64,000 nucleotides of DNA from CAXMRP01 sp965216515 (lineage in GTDB: Bacteria > Pseudomonadota > Alphaproteobacteria > Rhizobiales > Afifellaceae), in the NCBI GenBank assembly GCA_965216515.1, contig OZ244173.1, positions 2,046,001 through 2,110,000 of the forward strand, in the 5' to 3' direction. This document shows positions 51,390 through 59,012 of this stretch, one piece after another. The notes below the pieces were generated by a model. The model was given only the letters and a program-made list of their open reading frames with translations, did not search any database and was not told the DNA's origin. Each line of letters begins with the position of its first letter. The first letter of the stretch is position 1. Both the position numbers and the translations under genes were made by a program.

Positions 51390-52556
51390 ATGTCCCGATC
51401 CCTCATTCTTGCCCAGGGCGGCGGCCCGACCGCCGTTATCAACCAGACCCTTGCCGGCGCCGTGCTGGCGGCCCGCCGGCGCGATCCCGGCCTGCGCATA
51501 CTCGGCGCCCGCTTCGGTGTCAGCGGTCTGGTCAAGGGCGATCTCATCGATCTGACCGACATGCCCGAAGACCGCCTGCGCGCCGTTGCCGGCCTGCCGT
51601 CGGCGGCCCTCGGGTCCACCCGCGACAAGCCGGACGCCGACTACTGCGCCCGCATTCTGGAACGCCTCGGCGATCTTGACGCCCGCGCCTTCATTTATCT
51701 GGGCGGCAACGACACCTCCGGCACGCTCGACCTTCTGCGCGCCCGGTCGCCCGGCGACATGTGTTTCGTCCACGCGCCCAAGACCATCGACAACGACCTG
51801 ATGGAAAACGACCATACACCGGGATTCATCTCCGCCGCCTGGTTCGTCGCCACCGCATTCGCCTCCGTCGATCTCGATTTCCGGGCGATGCCCGGCATCT
51901 ATGCCGGCATCGTCATGGGCCGTCATGCCGGCTTCCTGACCGCCGCCGCCGCGGCCTGGCGGCGTGACGAGGGTCAGGGGCCGCACCTCGTCTACGGTCC
52001 CGAACTGCCATTTTCGCCGCAAAAGCTCGTTGCCGACATCGAACGGGCCTATCGCCGCCACGGTCGCTGCATCATCGCGATTTCAGAGGGCGTCCAGGAC
52101 GAGAACGGTCGGCCGCTCGCCGAATCCCTTTCCCAGTCCGGACCCCTGTCCCGCGACGCCCACGGCAACGTGCAGCTTTCCGGCAGCGACCTCGGTCATG
52201 GTCTGAAGCAGATCATCGCCGAGGGACTGCCGGGCGTGCGTTCCCGCGTCGACACGTTCGGATATCTCCCCCGCGGCTTTGCCGGCATGATCGCCGAACG
52301 TGATGCCCGCGAGGCGTTCCAGGTCGGGGAATTCGCCGCCGACCTGGCCTTCGATCAGTCCGGCTCCGTGGCCATCCGCGACGACGACGGCGAGACCCGC
52401 TATGCCCGCGTGCCCCTGGAGGCGGTCGCCAACCGCACCCGTCTCATGCCGGCCGATTTCTATTCCGCCGACGGCAACGACATCACCGACGCGGCGATGG
52501 CCTATCTGCATCGCCTTGTGCCGGCCTCGACCGTCACCGCGACACCGTTCATCTGA
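51390..52556 (+). CDS. Phosphofructokinase, PPi-dependent type by signature
   Basis: A 388-residue PFK-A superfamily protein interconverting fructose 6-phosphate and fructose 1,6-bisphosphate. The active-site PKTIDND (residues 130-136, catalytic D134) carries K131, and GGNDTSGT carries D108; lysine and aspartate at these two places are the known marks of pyrophosphate use, where ATP enzymes have glycine. N107 replaces the usual aspartate at the magnesium site. PRGFAGM and the arginine-containing phosphate sites follow. It lies 167 bp after the ATPase on the same strand and is probably the last gene of the sugar operon; sedoheptulose 7-phosphate is an alternative substrate for such enzymes. 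Confidence 0.85.
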   Translation: MSRSLILAQGGGPTAVINQTLAGAVLAARRRDPGLRILGARFGVSGLVKGDLIDLTDMPEDRLRAVAGLPSAALGSTRDKPDADYCARILERLGDLDARAFIYLGGNDTSGTLDLLRARSPGDMCFVHAPKTIDNDLMENDHTPGFISAAWFVATAFASVDLDFRAMPGIYAGIVMGRHAGFLTAAAAAWRRDEGQGPHLVYGPELPFSPQKLVADIERAYRRHGRCIIAISEGVQDENGRPLAESLSQSGPLSRDAHGNVQLSGSDLGHGLKQIIAEGLPGVRSRVDTFGYLPRGFAGMIAERDAREAFQVGEFAADLAFDQSGSVAIRDDDGETRYARVPLEAVANRTRLMPADFYSADGNDITDAAMAYLHRLVPASTVTATPFI

Positions 52557-52726
52557 CTGCGTTGGCCGCCCGGGCAACCGGACGCGTCGTGGCCCGGCCG
52601 GTTCCATCTCACACGGACCGGATTCGGAATTGCCGGCCGGCGCCCAAAAAACCGCTTGCGGGCCTGCCGGTTCTGGAAATATTGCGCCGGTTGCGCCATA
52701 TAGCGGGCAATCCGGAGCGCAAATCC

Positions 52727-53605
52727 ATGGATCGCACCTGCTTTCGCAAGATGAACGGACTGGGAAACGATTTCATGATCGTTGACGCCCGGACCGGCGG
52801 CGTGCGGCCGAAGCCGGATATCATCGCCCGCCTTGCCGACCGCCGGACCGGCATCGGCTTCGACCAGTTCATCACGATCGAGGAGTCGCGCGGCGGCGCC
52901 ACAGCTTTCATGCGCATCGACAATGCCGACGGCGGCGAGGTCGAGGCCTGCGGCAACGCCACGCGCTGCGTCGCCACGTTGCTGATGGCCGGTATGTCCG
53001 ACGACGGGCCGGTTCGCATCGAGACCCGGGCCGGTATCCTGCTGGCGCAGCGCGGCGAGGGGCCCGGCGCGATCGCCGTCGACATGGGTGTGCCCCGCTT
53101 CGGCTGGGCCGAAATCCCGCTTGCCGAGGAATTCGCCGACACCCGTTATATCGAGTTGCAGATCGGCCCAATCGACGCCCCCGAACTGCACTCGCCGTCG
53201 GTCGCCAATATCGGCAATCCCCACGCCGTCTTCTGGGTCGATGATGTCGATGCCCACGACCTCGCCCGTCTCGGCCCGCTGCTGGAGAATCATCCGATTT
53301 TTCCAGATCGCGCCAATATCTCGCTCGCCCGTGTCGGCGGCCGCCGCGCCATCCGGCTTCGCACATGGGAGCGCGGGGTCGGGCTGACCCGGGCCTGCGG
53401 GACGGCGGCCTGCGCGGCGCTGGTGTGCGCGGCCCGGACCGGACGCACCGAACGCTGCGCCACGGTCACCCTGCCCGGTGGCGATCTGCAGATCCATTGG
53501 GACGATCAAGATCATGTCTGGATGACCGGCCCGGTTTCGGACGACTACCAGGGCACCTTCGATCCGCTCACCGGCGCCTTCGAACGTCAACCGGAGCCGG
53601 CCTGA
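52727..53605 (+). CDS. dapF: Diaminopimelate epimerase
   Basis: Converts LL- to meso-diaminopimelate for peptidoglycan and lysine. The 292-residue protein starts MDRTCFRKMNGLGNDFMIVDART. The two active-site cysteines are in GGEVEACGNATRC (C75) and TRACGTAACAAL, with NIGNPHAVFWVDDV and RTWERGVGLT between. GGAG ten bases upstream of ATG 52727 supports it; the frame opens earlier at 52562. mtaB follows by 3 bp. The 170-bp gap before it separates it from the sugar operon and should hold its promoter. Confidence 0.96.
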   Translation: MDRTCFRKMNGLGNDFMIVDARTGGVRPKPDIIARLADRRTGIGFDQFITIEESRGGATAFMRIDNADGGEVEACGNATRCVATLLMAGMSDDGPVRIETRAGILLAQRGEGPGAIAVDMGVPRFGWAEIPLAEEFADTRYIELQIGPIDAPELHSPSVANIGNPHAVFWVDDVDAHDLARLGPLLENHPIFPDRANISLARVGGRRAIRLRTWERGVGLTRACGTAACAALVCAARTGRTERCATVTLPGGDLQIHWDDQDHVWMTGPVSDDYQGTFDPLTGAFERQPEPA

Positions 53606-53608
53606 CCC

Positions 53609-54928
53609 ATGGCGCCTGATATCAGGACATTCGGTTGCCGGCTGAACACGCTGGAATCGGAGATCATGCGCGACAAGGCGGCGGCGGCCGGCCTTGACGA
53701 CGCCGTCATCATCAACACCTGCGCCGTGACCGCCGAGGCGGTTCGCCAGGCCCGCCAGGCGATCCGCCGCGCCCGTCGCGACCATCCCAACGCCGCGATC
53801 ATCGTCACCGGTTGCGCCGCCCAGATCGATCCCCGCGCCTTCGCCGGCATGCCGGAGGTGACGACGGTGATCGGCAATCGCGAAAAGCTGTCCGCGGCGG
53901 TCTACCGCGCGTTGGCCCGCGACGCCGGATCCGGGCCGCGAATTCGTGTCGATGACATCATGGCTGCCGCCGGCGCACCGGGGCCGGACATCGGCCGGAT
54001 CGACGGCATCGCCGGCCGCGCCCGCGCCTATGTCCAGGTCCAGACCGGCTGCGACCACCGCTGCACCTTTTGCATTATCCCCTACGGCCGCGGGAACTCA
54101 CGCTCCATCGCCGCCGATGCCGTCGTCGAGCAGGTGCGGCACCTTGCCGGCAACGGCCACGGCGAAGTGGTGCTGACCGGCGTCGACATCACATCCTGGG
54201 GTGCCGACCTGCCCGGCCGGCCCCGGCTCGGAAGCCTCGTTCGCGCCATCCTGCGCCACGTGCCGCAGCTTGCCCGCCTGCGGCTGTCCTCCATCGACGC
54301 GGTGGAGGCCGATGCCGACCTGATCCGTGCCCTCGGCGAGGACGCGCGCCTGATGCCGCACCTCCATCTCTCGCTTCAGTCCGGCGACGACATGGTCCTG
54401 AAGCGGATGAAGCGCCGCCACCTGCGCGCCGACGCCATCCGGTTCTGCCGGGAAATCCGCGCCGTACGGCCCGACACCGTGTTCGGCGCCGATCTCATCG
54501 CCGGCTTCCCGACCGAGACAGAGGCGATGTTTGAAAATACGCTGGCGCTGGTCGACGATTGCGGCCTGACCTTCCTGCACGTCTTTCCCTTCTCGCCCCG
54601 CGCCGGCACACCGGCCGCCCGCATGCCCGCCTGCGACCCCGGCATCGTGCGCGAGCGCGCCGCCCGCCTGCGCCGAAAGGGCGACGCGTCGCGCGCCGCG
54701 GCACTGGCCGCCATGGTCGGCGCCCGCTTCGATGTTCTGGCCGAAAAGGAGGATTTCGGGCGCACACCCCAGTTTGCCGGTGTCCGCCTGTCGGGCGCGA
54801 CACCCGGCGCCATCGCCCCCGTCCGCATCACGGGCGTCTCCGGCGGCGATCTTGTCGGCAAGCTGGCGTCGCCCGGCGCCGGCGGGCCGCGGGCCGCGGC
54901 TCCATCCGCCGAAACGCTGCCCGCATGA
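53609..54928 (+). CDS. mtaB: tRNA (N6-threonylcarbamoyladenosine37-C2)-methylthiotransferase
   Basis: Radical-SAM enzyme converting t6A37 to ms2t6A37 in tRNA. Of 439 residues, the N-terminal MTTase domain has the cluster ligands in TFGCRLNTLES, IINTCAVTAEA and VTGCAAQ. The radical-SAM domain has CDHRCTFCIIPYGRG, and the family blocks VVLTGVDITSWG, HLHLSLQSGDDMVLKRMKRRH and FGADLIAGFPTET follow. A C-terminal TRAM-like region ends the protein. It lies 3 bp after dapF and overlaps ftsY by four bases. Confidence 0.95.
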   Translation: MAPDIRTFGCRLNTLESEIMRDKAAAAGLDDAVIINTCAVTAEAVRQARQAIRRARRDHPNAAIIVTGCAAQIDPRAFAGMPEVTTVIGNREKLSAAVYRALARDAGSGPRIRVDDIMAAAGAPGPDIGRIDGIAGRARAYVQVQTGCDHRCTFCIIPYGRGNSRSIAADAVVEQVRHLAGNGHGEVVLTGVDITSWGADLPGRPRLGSLVRAILRHVPQLARLRLSSIDAVEADADLIRALGEDARLMPHLHLSLQSGDDMVLKRMKRRHLRADAIRFCREIRAVRPDTVFGADLIAGFPTETEAMFENTLALVDDCGLTFLHVFPFSPRAGTPAARMPACDPGIVRERAARLRRKGDASRAAALAAMVGARFDVLAEKEDFGRTPQFAGVRLSGATPGAIAPVRITGVSGGDLVGKLASPGAGGPRAAAPSAETLPA

Positions 54929-56076
54929 CCGGCAGTCCGCACAAGCGCGGCTTCCTCAATCGCCTGTGGCAGGGCGATCGGGCCACGGACGGCCGCGCTA
55001 CCGGCGCCGGCGCGGAAGGCGCTTCCGGCAATGCCGGCATGCCGGACCCGGAACCGGCCGACATCCCGGCAGCGAATACCGATACCGCGCATCAAGACGG
55101 GGAAGACCATACCGGCCAGAACACCTTGCCCGCCGGCGGCGCCCCCGGAACCGGCTGGCTTGGCCGCCTGACCGGCGGCCTGTCGCGGTCCACCCAGGCG
55201 CTGACCGCCGGCGTCACCGGCGTCTTCACGCGCCGCAAGCTGGACGACGAAACCCTTCAGGATCTGGAAGATGTCCTGATCCAGGCCGATCTCGGCGTCG
55301 GAACGGCAACGGCAATTACCGAGGCGCTGGCCCGGGACCGGTACGACAAGGAAGTCGGCGACCATGAGATTCGGGCCGTGATGGCGCGCGAGATCGAGCG
55401 TGTGCTCGCCCCCGTCGCCCGGCCGCTGGCCATCGACGCCGCACACAAGCCGTTCGTCATTCTCATGGTCGGCGTCAACGGGTCCGGCAAGACCACCACC
55501 ATCGGCAAGCTGGCTTCCCGTTTCCGGTCCGCCGGCCAAACCACCATGTTGGCCGCCGGCGACACCTTCCGCGCCGCCGCCATCGCGCAGTTGAAGATCT
55601 GGGGCGAGCGCACCGGCAGTCCTGTCGTCGCCGGCCAGCAGGGCGCTGACGCCGCCGGCCTGGCGTTTGACGCCATGGGCCGGGCCCGCGAGGCCGGAAC
55701 CGACATCCTGATCATCGACACCGCCGGCCGGTTGCAGAATCGCGCCGAGTTGATGGCCGAACTGGAAAAGATCATCCGCGTCATCCGCAAGCAGGACGAC
55801 ACCGCCCCCCACGCCGTGCTCTTGACCCTGGACGCCACCACCGGCCAGAACGCCCTGAACCAGATCGATGTCTTCAGTGAAAAGGCCGGCGTAACCGGTC
55901 TGGTGATGACCAAGCTCGACGGCACCGCCCGCGGCGGCATTCTGGTGGCTGTGGCGGCCCGCACCGGCCTGCCCGTCCACTTCATCGGCGTCGGCGAAAG
56001 CGTTGACGATCTCCAGCCGTTCCAGGCCGCCGATTTCGCCCGCGCCATCGCCGGTCTGGACGCCGAGCCCGCCTAG
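54925..56076 (+). CDS. ftsY: Signal recognition particle receptor FtsY
   Basis: SRP receptor GTPase, 383 aa, pairing with Ffh at the inner membrane. A variable N-terminal region of about 75 residues (Asp, Glu, Gly and Pro-rich) precedes the NG domain. GTPase motifs: GVNGSGKTTTIGKLA (G1), AAGDTFRAAAIAQL, DTAGRLQNRAELM (G3), TKLDGTARGG (G4) and GVGESVDDLQPF. Its ATG overlaps the mtaB stop (ATGA). The stop codon lies in a 15-bp tandem duplication shared with the next gene's start. Confidence 0.96.
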   Translation: MTGSPHKRGFLNRLWQGDRATDGRATGAGAEGASGNAGMPDPEPADIPAANTDTAHQDGEDHTGQNTLPAGGAPGTGWLGRLTGGLSRSTQALTAGVTGVFTRRKLDDETLQDLEDVLIQADLGVGTATAITEALARDRYDKEVGDHEIRAVMAREIERVLAPVARPLAIDAAHKPFVILMVGVNGSGKTTTIGKLASRFRSAGQTTMLAAGDTFRAAAIAQLKIWGERTGSPVVAGQQGADAAGLAFDAMGRAREAGTDILIIDTAGRLQNRAELMAELEKIIRVIRKQDDTAPHAVLLTLDATTGQNALNQIDVFSEKAGVTGLVMTKLDGTARGGILVAVAARTGLPVHFIGVGESVDDLQPFQAADFARAIAGLDAEPA

Positions 56077-56094
56077 ATGGAGCCCGCCTAGATG
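56065..56094 (+). repeat. Exact 15-bp tandem duplication at the ftsY/yciB junction
   Basis: GAGCCCGCCTAGATG occurs twice head-to-tail (56065-56079, 56080-56094). The first copy holds the ftsY stop (TAG) and an ATG; the second gives that ATG an immediate stop after four codons (ATG GAG CCC GCC TAG) and supplies the real yciB ATG at 56092. Confidence 0.9.
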
Positions 56095-56736
56095 GAATTT
56101 GAGCGCCCACCCGGCGATCCCGATCGCCGCAAGGTCAATCCCGGTCTCAAGCTGGTGCTGGAGCTCGGGCCGCTGGTCTTGTTTTTTGTTTTCAACGCCC
56201 GCGGCGAGCGGCTGATGGCCGCCTTTCCGGCGCTCGCCGCCTTTCGCGAGCCGATCTTCCTCGCCACCGCCGTTTTCATGGTCGCGATCGTAGTCGCGCT
56301 CACCGCCTCATGGCTGCTTACCCGCCGGCTGGCGATCATGCCTGTGGTGACCGGCATTGTCGTCCTCGTCTTCGGCGGCCTGACCCTGATCCTTCACGAC
56401 GACCTGTTCATCAAGCTCAAGCCGACCATCGTCAATCTGCTGTTTGCCGGCGTCCTGCTCGGCGGCCTCGCCTTCGGCAAGTCGCTCCTGGGTTATGTCT
56501 TCGACGAGGCCTTTCGCCTGACGGCGGAGGGCTGGCGCATCCTGACCCTGCGCTGGGGCCTGTTCTTCCTCGTTTTGGCGGCATTGAACGAATTTGTCTG
56601 GCGGAATTTTTCGACCGACACCTGGGTCGCCTTCAAGGTCTGGGGCGTGATGCCGATCACCATCGCCTTCACGCTCACCCAGATGCCGTTGATCCAGCGC
56701 CATTCCCTTGCCGACGACGACGGGTCCGGCGACTGA
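56092..56736 (+). CDS. yciB: YciB/IspZ-family inner membrane septation protein
   Basis: A 214-residue protein with about five or six membrane helices. It matches the YciB (formerly IspZ) family: NPGLKLVLELGPLVLFFVFNAR start, TVFGGLTLILHDDLFIKLKPTIVNLLFAGVLLGG-like block (here VLVFGGLTLILHDDLFIKLKPTIVN), GYVFDEAFRLTAEGWRILTLRWGLFFLVLAALNEFVWR, and a C-terminal helix. E. coli YciB interacts with cell-envelope and division proteins. Its position after ftsY is conserved in Rhizobiales. It uses the second ATG of the 15-bp duplication. Confidence 0.93.
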   Translation: MEFERPPGDPDRRKVNPGLKLVLELGPLVLFFVFNARGERLMAAFPALAAFREPIFLATAVFMVAIVVALTASWLLTRRLAIMPVVTGIVVLVFGGLTLILHDDLFIKLKPTIVNLLFAGVLLGGLAFGKSLLGYVFDEAFRLTAEGWRILTLRWGLFFLVLAALNEFVWRNFSTDTWVAFKVWGVMPITIAFTLTQMPLIQRHSLADDDGSGD

Positions 56737-56752
56737 GGACATCCCGGCCGGC

Positions 56753-57382
56753 TCAGTCGCCGCCGGTCACATTGTCGCCGAATACGGTCCGCGCCAGCTC
56801 CGGCCGCACATCGACAAGAGCATCGATGAAGCTTTCCTCGCCGCCGACCAGAAACAGGGTCGGAATGGTCACCCGCATGGAGTTCACTGCACCGTTCAGG
56901 CCGGCACCGCCGAATCCGCGCCGTGTCCGCCGCATGGTCACAAATCCGGGCCAGCGGGTCATTTTGGCGATTTCGTCCCACAGAAAGATCTGCCAGCCAT
57001 CGGCGGTAAGCAGCGCGATCCCCGTATAGTCGATGAACAGGATCGGTTCGTCGGAGAGCGAGATTTTCACCAGGTTGCGGGCGATCTGAACCAGAAAACC
57101 GATCGGCAGCAGCAGCAGCACCGGCCCGGCCAGCCCCGGCATGGTCGCCATCAGTCGTTCACCGCTTGACGGCAGCAACCAGAGCTTCGGGTTCGTCCGC
57201 TCGACCAGAAGCGCTGCGGCATCCATGGCCAGAAGCAGGGACAGGCCGGCGAGACAGGCAAAGGCGATCGCGATCCGCCAGCGCGATGCCGTCACGGTCG
57301 CCTGCTGCCGGCGCACGCGGGCCCAGGCTTCATCCCTCGCGCATTTGCCAAAGGCCGGCAGGGCATTGAGATCGATTGACAT
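56753..57382 (-). CDS. Two-helix membrane protein with C-terminal PH-like region
   Basis: The 209-residue protein has two membrane helices (WRIAIAFACLAGLSLLLAMDAAALL and LAGPVLLLLPIGFLVQIARNLVKI) and a C-terminal beta-rich part in which a short strand pair is followed by LTADGWQIFLWDEIAKMTRWPG. This layout recalls STM3941-type proteins with a bacterial PH domain. I cannot assign a function. The gene at 57485 has the same plan with little sequence identity, suggesting an old duplication. Upstream of its start is an AT-rich spacer that probably carries its promoter. Confidence 0.75.
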   Translation of the reverse strand: MSIDLNALPAFGKCARDEAWARVRRQQATVTASRWRIAIAFACLAGLSLLLAMDAAALLVERTNPKLWLLPSSGERLMATMPGLAGPVLLLLPIGFLVQIARNLVKISLSDEPILFIDYTGIALLTADGWQIFLWDEIAKMTRWPGFVTMRRTRRGFGGAGLNGAVNSMRVTIPTLFLVGGEESFIDALVDVRPELARTVFGDNVTGGD

Positions 57383-57436
57383 GGCTCAGCCCCAGATTGA
57401 GCGGTTATTGATGGACATTCAATATCTCTAGGATTT

Positions 57437-57477
57437 TTATTTGTAACTGACAATCAATTGGTAGTATTTACAAATAA
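57437..57477. repeat. AT-rich inverted repeat between the two PH-like genes
   Basis: Arms TTATTTGTAA (57437-57446) and TTACAAATAA (57468-57477) are perfect complements 21 bp apart. They lie in a roughly 75-bp segment (57410-57490) far richer in A and T than anything else in the window, between the stop of the gene at 57485 and the start of the gene at 56753-57382. It may be a regulator site within the promoter of the latter gene. Confidence 0.75.
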
Positions 57478-57484
57478 GATTCTA

Positions 57485-58096
57485 CTAAATTTGTCCGTTG
57501 TCCAATCGCGGCGGAGTTGCCGTCACCGACGCCGGAGAACACGCCGCCCGCATGTCGCGCCGCGCCTGCACGTCGCCGCCGGCGACCAGCCCCGTCGGCA
57601 CCGCCACCAGCCGCCGTCCGCCGGCGGCGCCATGACGGGCGCAAAAAAGCGCCACGCCGGGCAGGAAGGCGGTCCATCCGATCCGGTCCCGGGCCAACGG
57701 CGGACCACCGGCCGGGTAGATCGCCTGTCCATCGATACCGGCGACGAATCCGCCGTCCCGTCCGATACGCGCCGCTTCCAGGGCCCAGTGCCACACCGCC
57801 GCGGCAGCCGCGGCGGCAACGAGCGCCGGCAACAGGTGCGGCAACGCCGCAAGCGGTGCCGCCAGCCAGGCGCCGGGCCGGCCGTAACCGTCCTCCACCA
57901 GGCCAAGCACCGAAACCGCGCACAGGAGAAGCAGCGGGACCAGGCCAGCGCCGCAGGCCAGGATGGTCGCTGTCAGGCGTCGCTTTGAGGCGAAGAACAG
58001 GATATCGCCCCGCGCGCCGGATCCCGGCGCCGGGTCGTTGGTGGGATCCAAAACGGTGGGCCGATACGCCACGCTTCGGGTCGAAAGCCGCTGCAA
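57485..58096 (-). CDS. Two-helix membrane protein, paralogous plan to neighbour
   Basis: A 203-residue protein of unknown function. After a 30-residue N-terminus, two membrane helices (LTATILACGAGLVPLLLLCAVSVLGL and LPHLLPALVAAAAAAAVWHWAL) precede a C-terminal region with GFVAGIDGQAIYPAGGPPLARDRIGWTAFLPGVALF, which aligns in layout with TADGWQIFLWDEIAKMTRWPG of the downstream gene. The competing frame on the same strand (57468-58100) encodes an Arg/Pro/Gly-rich product and is less protein-like. The end of the gene runs into the AT-rich spacer. Confidence 0.65.
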   Translation of the reverse strand: MQRLSTRSVAYRPTVLDPTNDPAPGSGARGDILFFASKRRLTATILACGAGLVPLLLLCAVSVLGLVEDGYGRPGAWLAAPLAALPHLLPALVAAAAAAAVWHWALEAARIGRDGGFVAGIDGQAIYPAGGPPLARDRIGWTAFLPGVALFCARHGAAGGRRLVAVPTGLVAGGDVQARRDMRAACSPASVTATPPRLDNGQI

Positions 58097-58242
58097 TCAT
58101 GGCGCAATCGGCCCGGCCAAATCAACCGGTCCGCCACTGTGTGCTGAACGAAGGCCTAATGCGCCGGATCGCATATGCACCGGCAAGGGCGGCAACGAAA
58201 TCCGCAAATGATCTGTGGCGGCAATCTGCCGGCCCGGCCGGG

Positions 58243-58872
58243 CTACGGCCCGGACGACTTCAGCGCGGCATCGAGCGCCGCCTCGAACGTTGCCGCCATG
58301 GCGGCCTCTGAAAGCGGTCCGATATGCTTGTGGACAATCACACCGTCCTTGACGATGAAGGTTTCCGGCACCCCGTAAACGCCCCAGTCGATGGACGACC
58401 GGCCCGAACGGTCCGCACCGATCAGGTCATAGGGATTACCCAGCACGCCGAGAAACCGGCGGGCATTGTCCGGCTCGTCCTTGTAGTTGATGCCGGCCAT
58501 GACGAAACCGGGCCGCTGCGAAAGCGCCATCAGGATCGGATGCTCCGTCCGGCAGGGGCCGCACCAGGAAGCCCAGATATTGACGACACTGACCCCTGAC
58601 CGCAGATCGTCCGACGACAGGCCCGCCGCATCGCCATCGCTGTCCGGTCCGCCCGCCAGCGCCGGCAGCTCGAAATCCGGCACCGGCCGGCCGATCAGCG
58701 CCGAGGGCAGTTTGGAGGGATCACCGCCGAGCTGGCTCAGAAAAAGTCCGGCGAGCACGGCGAAAAGCAGAAGCGGAATATAGTAGCGGATACGCCGTCG
58801 CCGCGTATGCGCCGCGCCGTCCGGGAGCACGTCCGGCCGATCGCCGGCCGAATTCGCCGGTTCGTCGCTCAC
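58243..58872 (-). CDS. ccmG: Cytochrome c maturation thiol-disulfide reductase CcmG/DsbE
   Basis: Periplasmic membrane-anchored thioredoxin that keeps apocytochrome c thiols reduced for haem attachment. It starts at a GTG overlapping the ccmD stop (GTGA). The 209-residue protein has a cytoplasmic N-terminus, one anchor helix (YYIPLLLFAVLAGLFLSQL), and a thioredoxin fold with WASWCGPCRTEHP, the catalytic CxxC, GINYKDEPDNARRFLGVLGNPY and the cis-proline region YGVPETFIV. A GC hairpin (CCGGGC-CGTA-GCCCGG) overlaps its stop codon but has no T run. Confidence 0.93.
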   Translation of the reverse strand: MSDEPANSAGDRPDVLPDGAAHTRRRRIRYYIPLLLFAVLAGLFLSQLGGDPSKLPSALIGRPVPDFELPALAGGPDSDGDAAGLSSDDLRSGVSVVNIWASWCGPCRTEHPILMALSQRPGFVMAGINYKDEPDNARRFLGVLGNPYDLIGADRSGRSSIDWGVYGVPETFIVKDGVIVHKHIGPLSEAAMAATFEAALDAALKSSGP

Positions 58873-59012
58873 CGCTTCGCGCCTCCGCCGGTTTCCAGCC
58901 TGGCCAGGCGCCGCCGCTGCCGCGCCGTGTCGATCCGGATCCAGGCCACAAGAAGGACGATGACAGCGGCCGCCAGCGCATAGGCGGCGACGATATAGCC
59001 CAGATGGGTCAT
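58869..59012 (-). CDS. ccmD: Haem exporter protein CcmD
   Basis: A 47-residue single-helix protein: MTHLGYIVAAYALAAAVIVL then a basic tail IRIDTARQRRRLARLE. This is the usual CcmD form. It helps release holo-CcmE from the CcmABC complex. Its ATG overlaps the ccmC stop and its stop overlaps the ccmG GTG, four bases each, so ccmC-ccmD-ccmG are coupled. Confidence 0.92.
   Translation of the reverse strand: MTHLGYIVAAYALAAAVIVLLVAWIRIDTARQRRRLARLETGGGAKR

Noticed and set aside
57468..58100. Alternative minus-strand frame overlapping the 57485-58096 gene
   Set aside because: The product is Arg/Gly/Pro-rich without membrane helices; the chosen frame has two clear helices and a plan matching its neighbour.
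58230..58260. CCGGGC-CGTA-GCCCGG hairpin at the ccmG stop as an intrinsic terminator
   Set aside because: There is a good stem but no T run follows on the minus strand.
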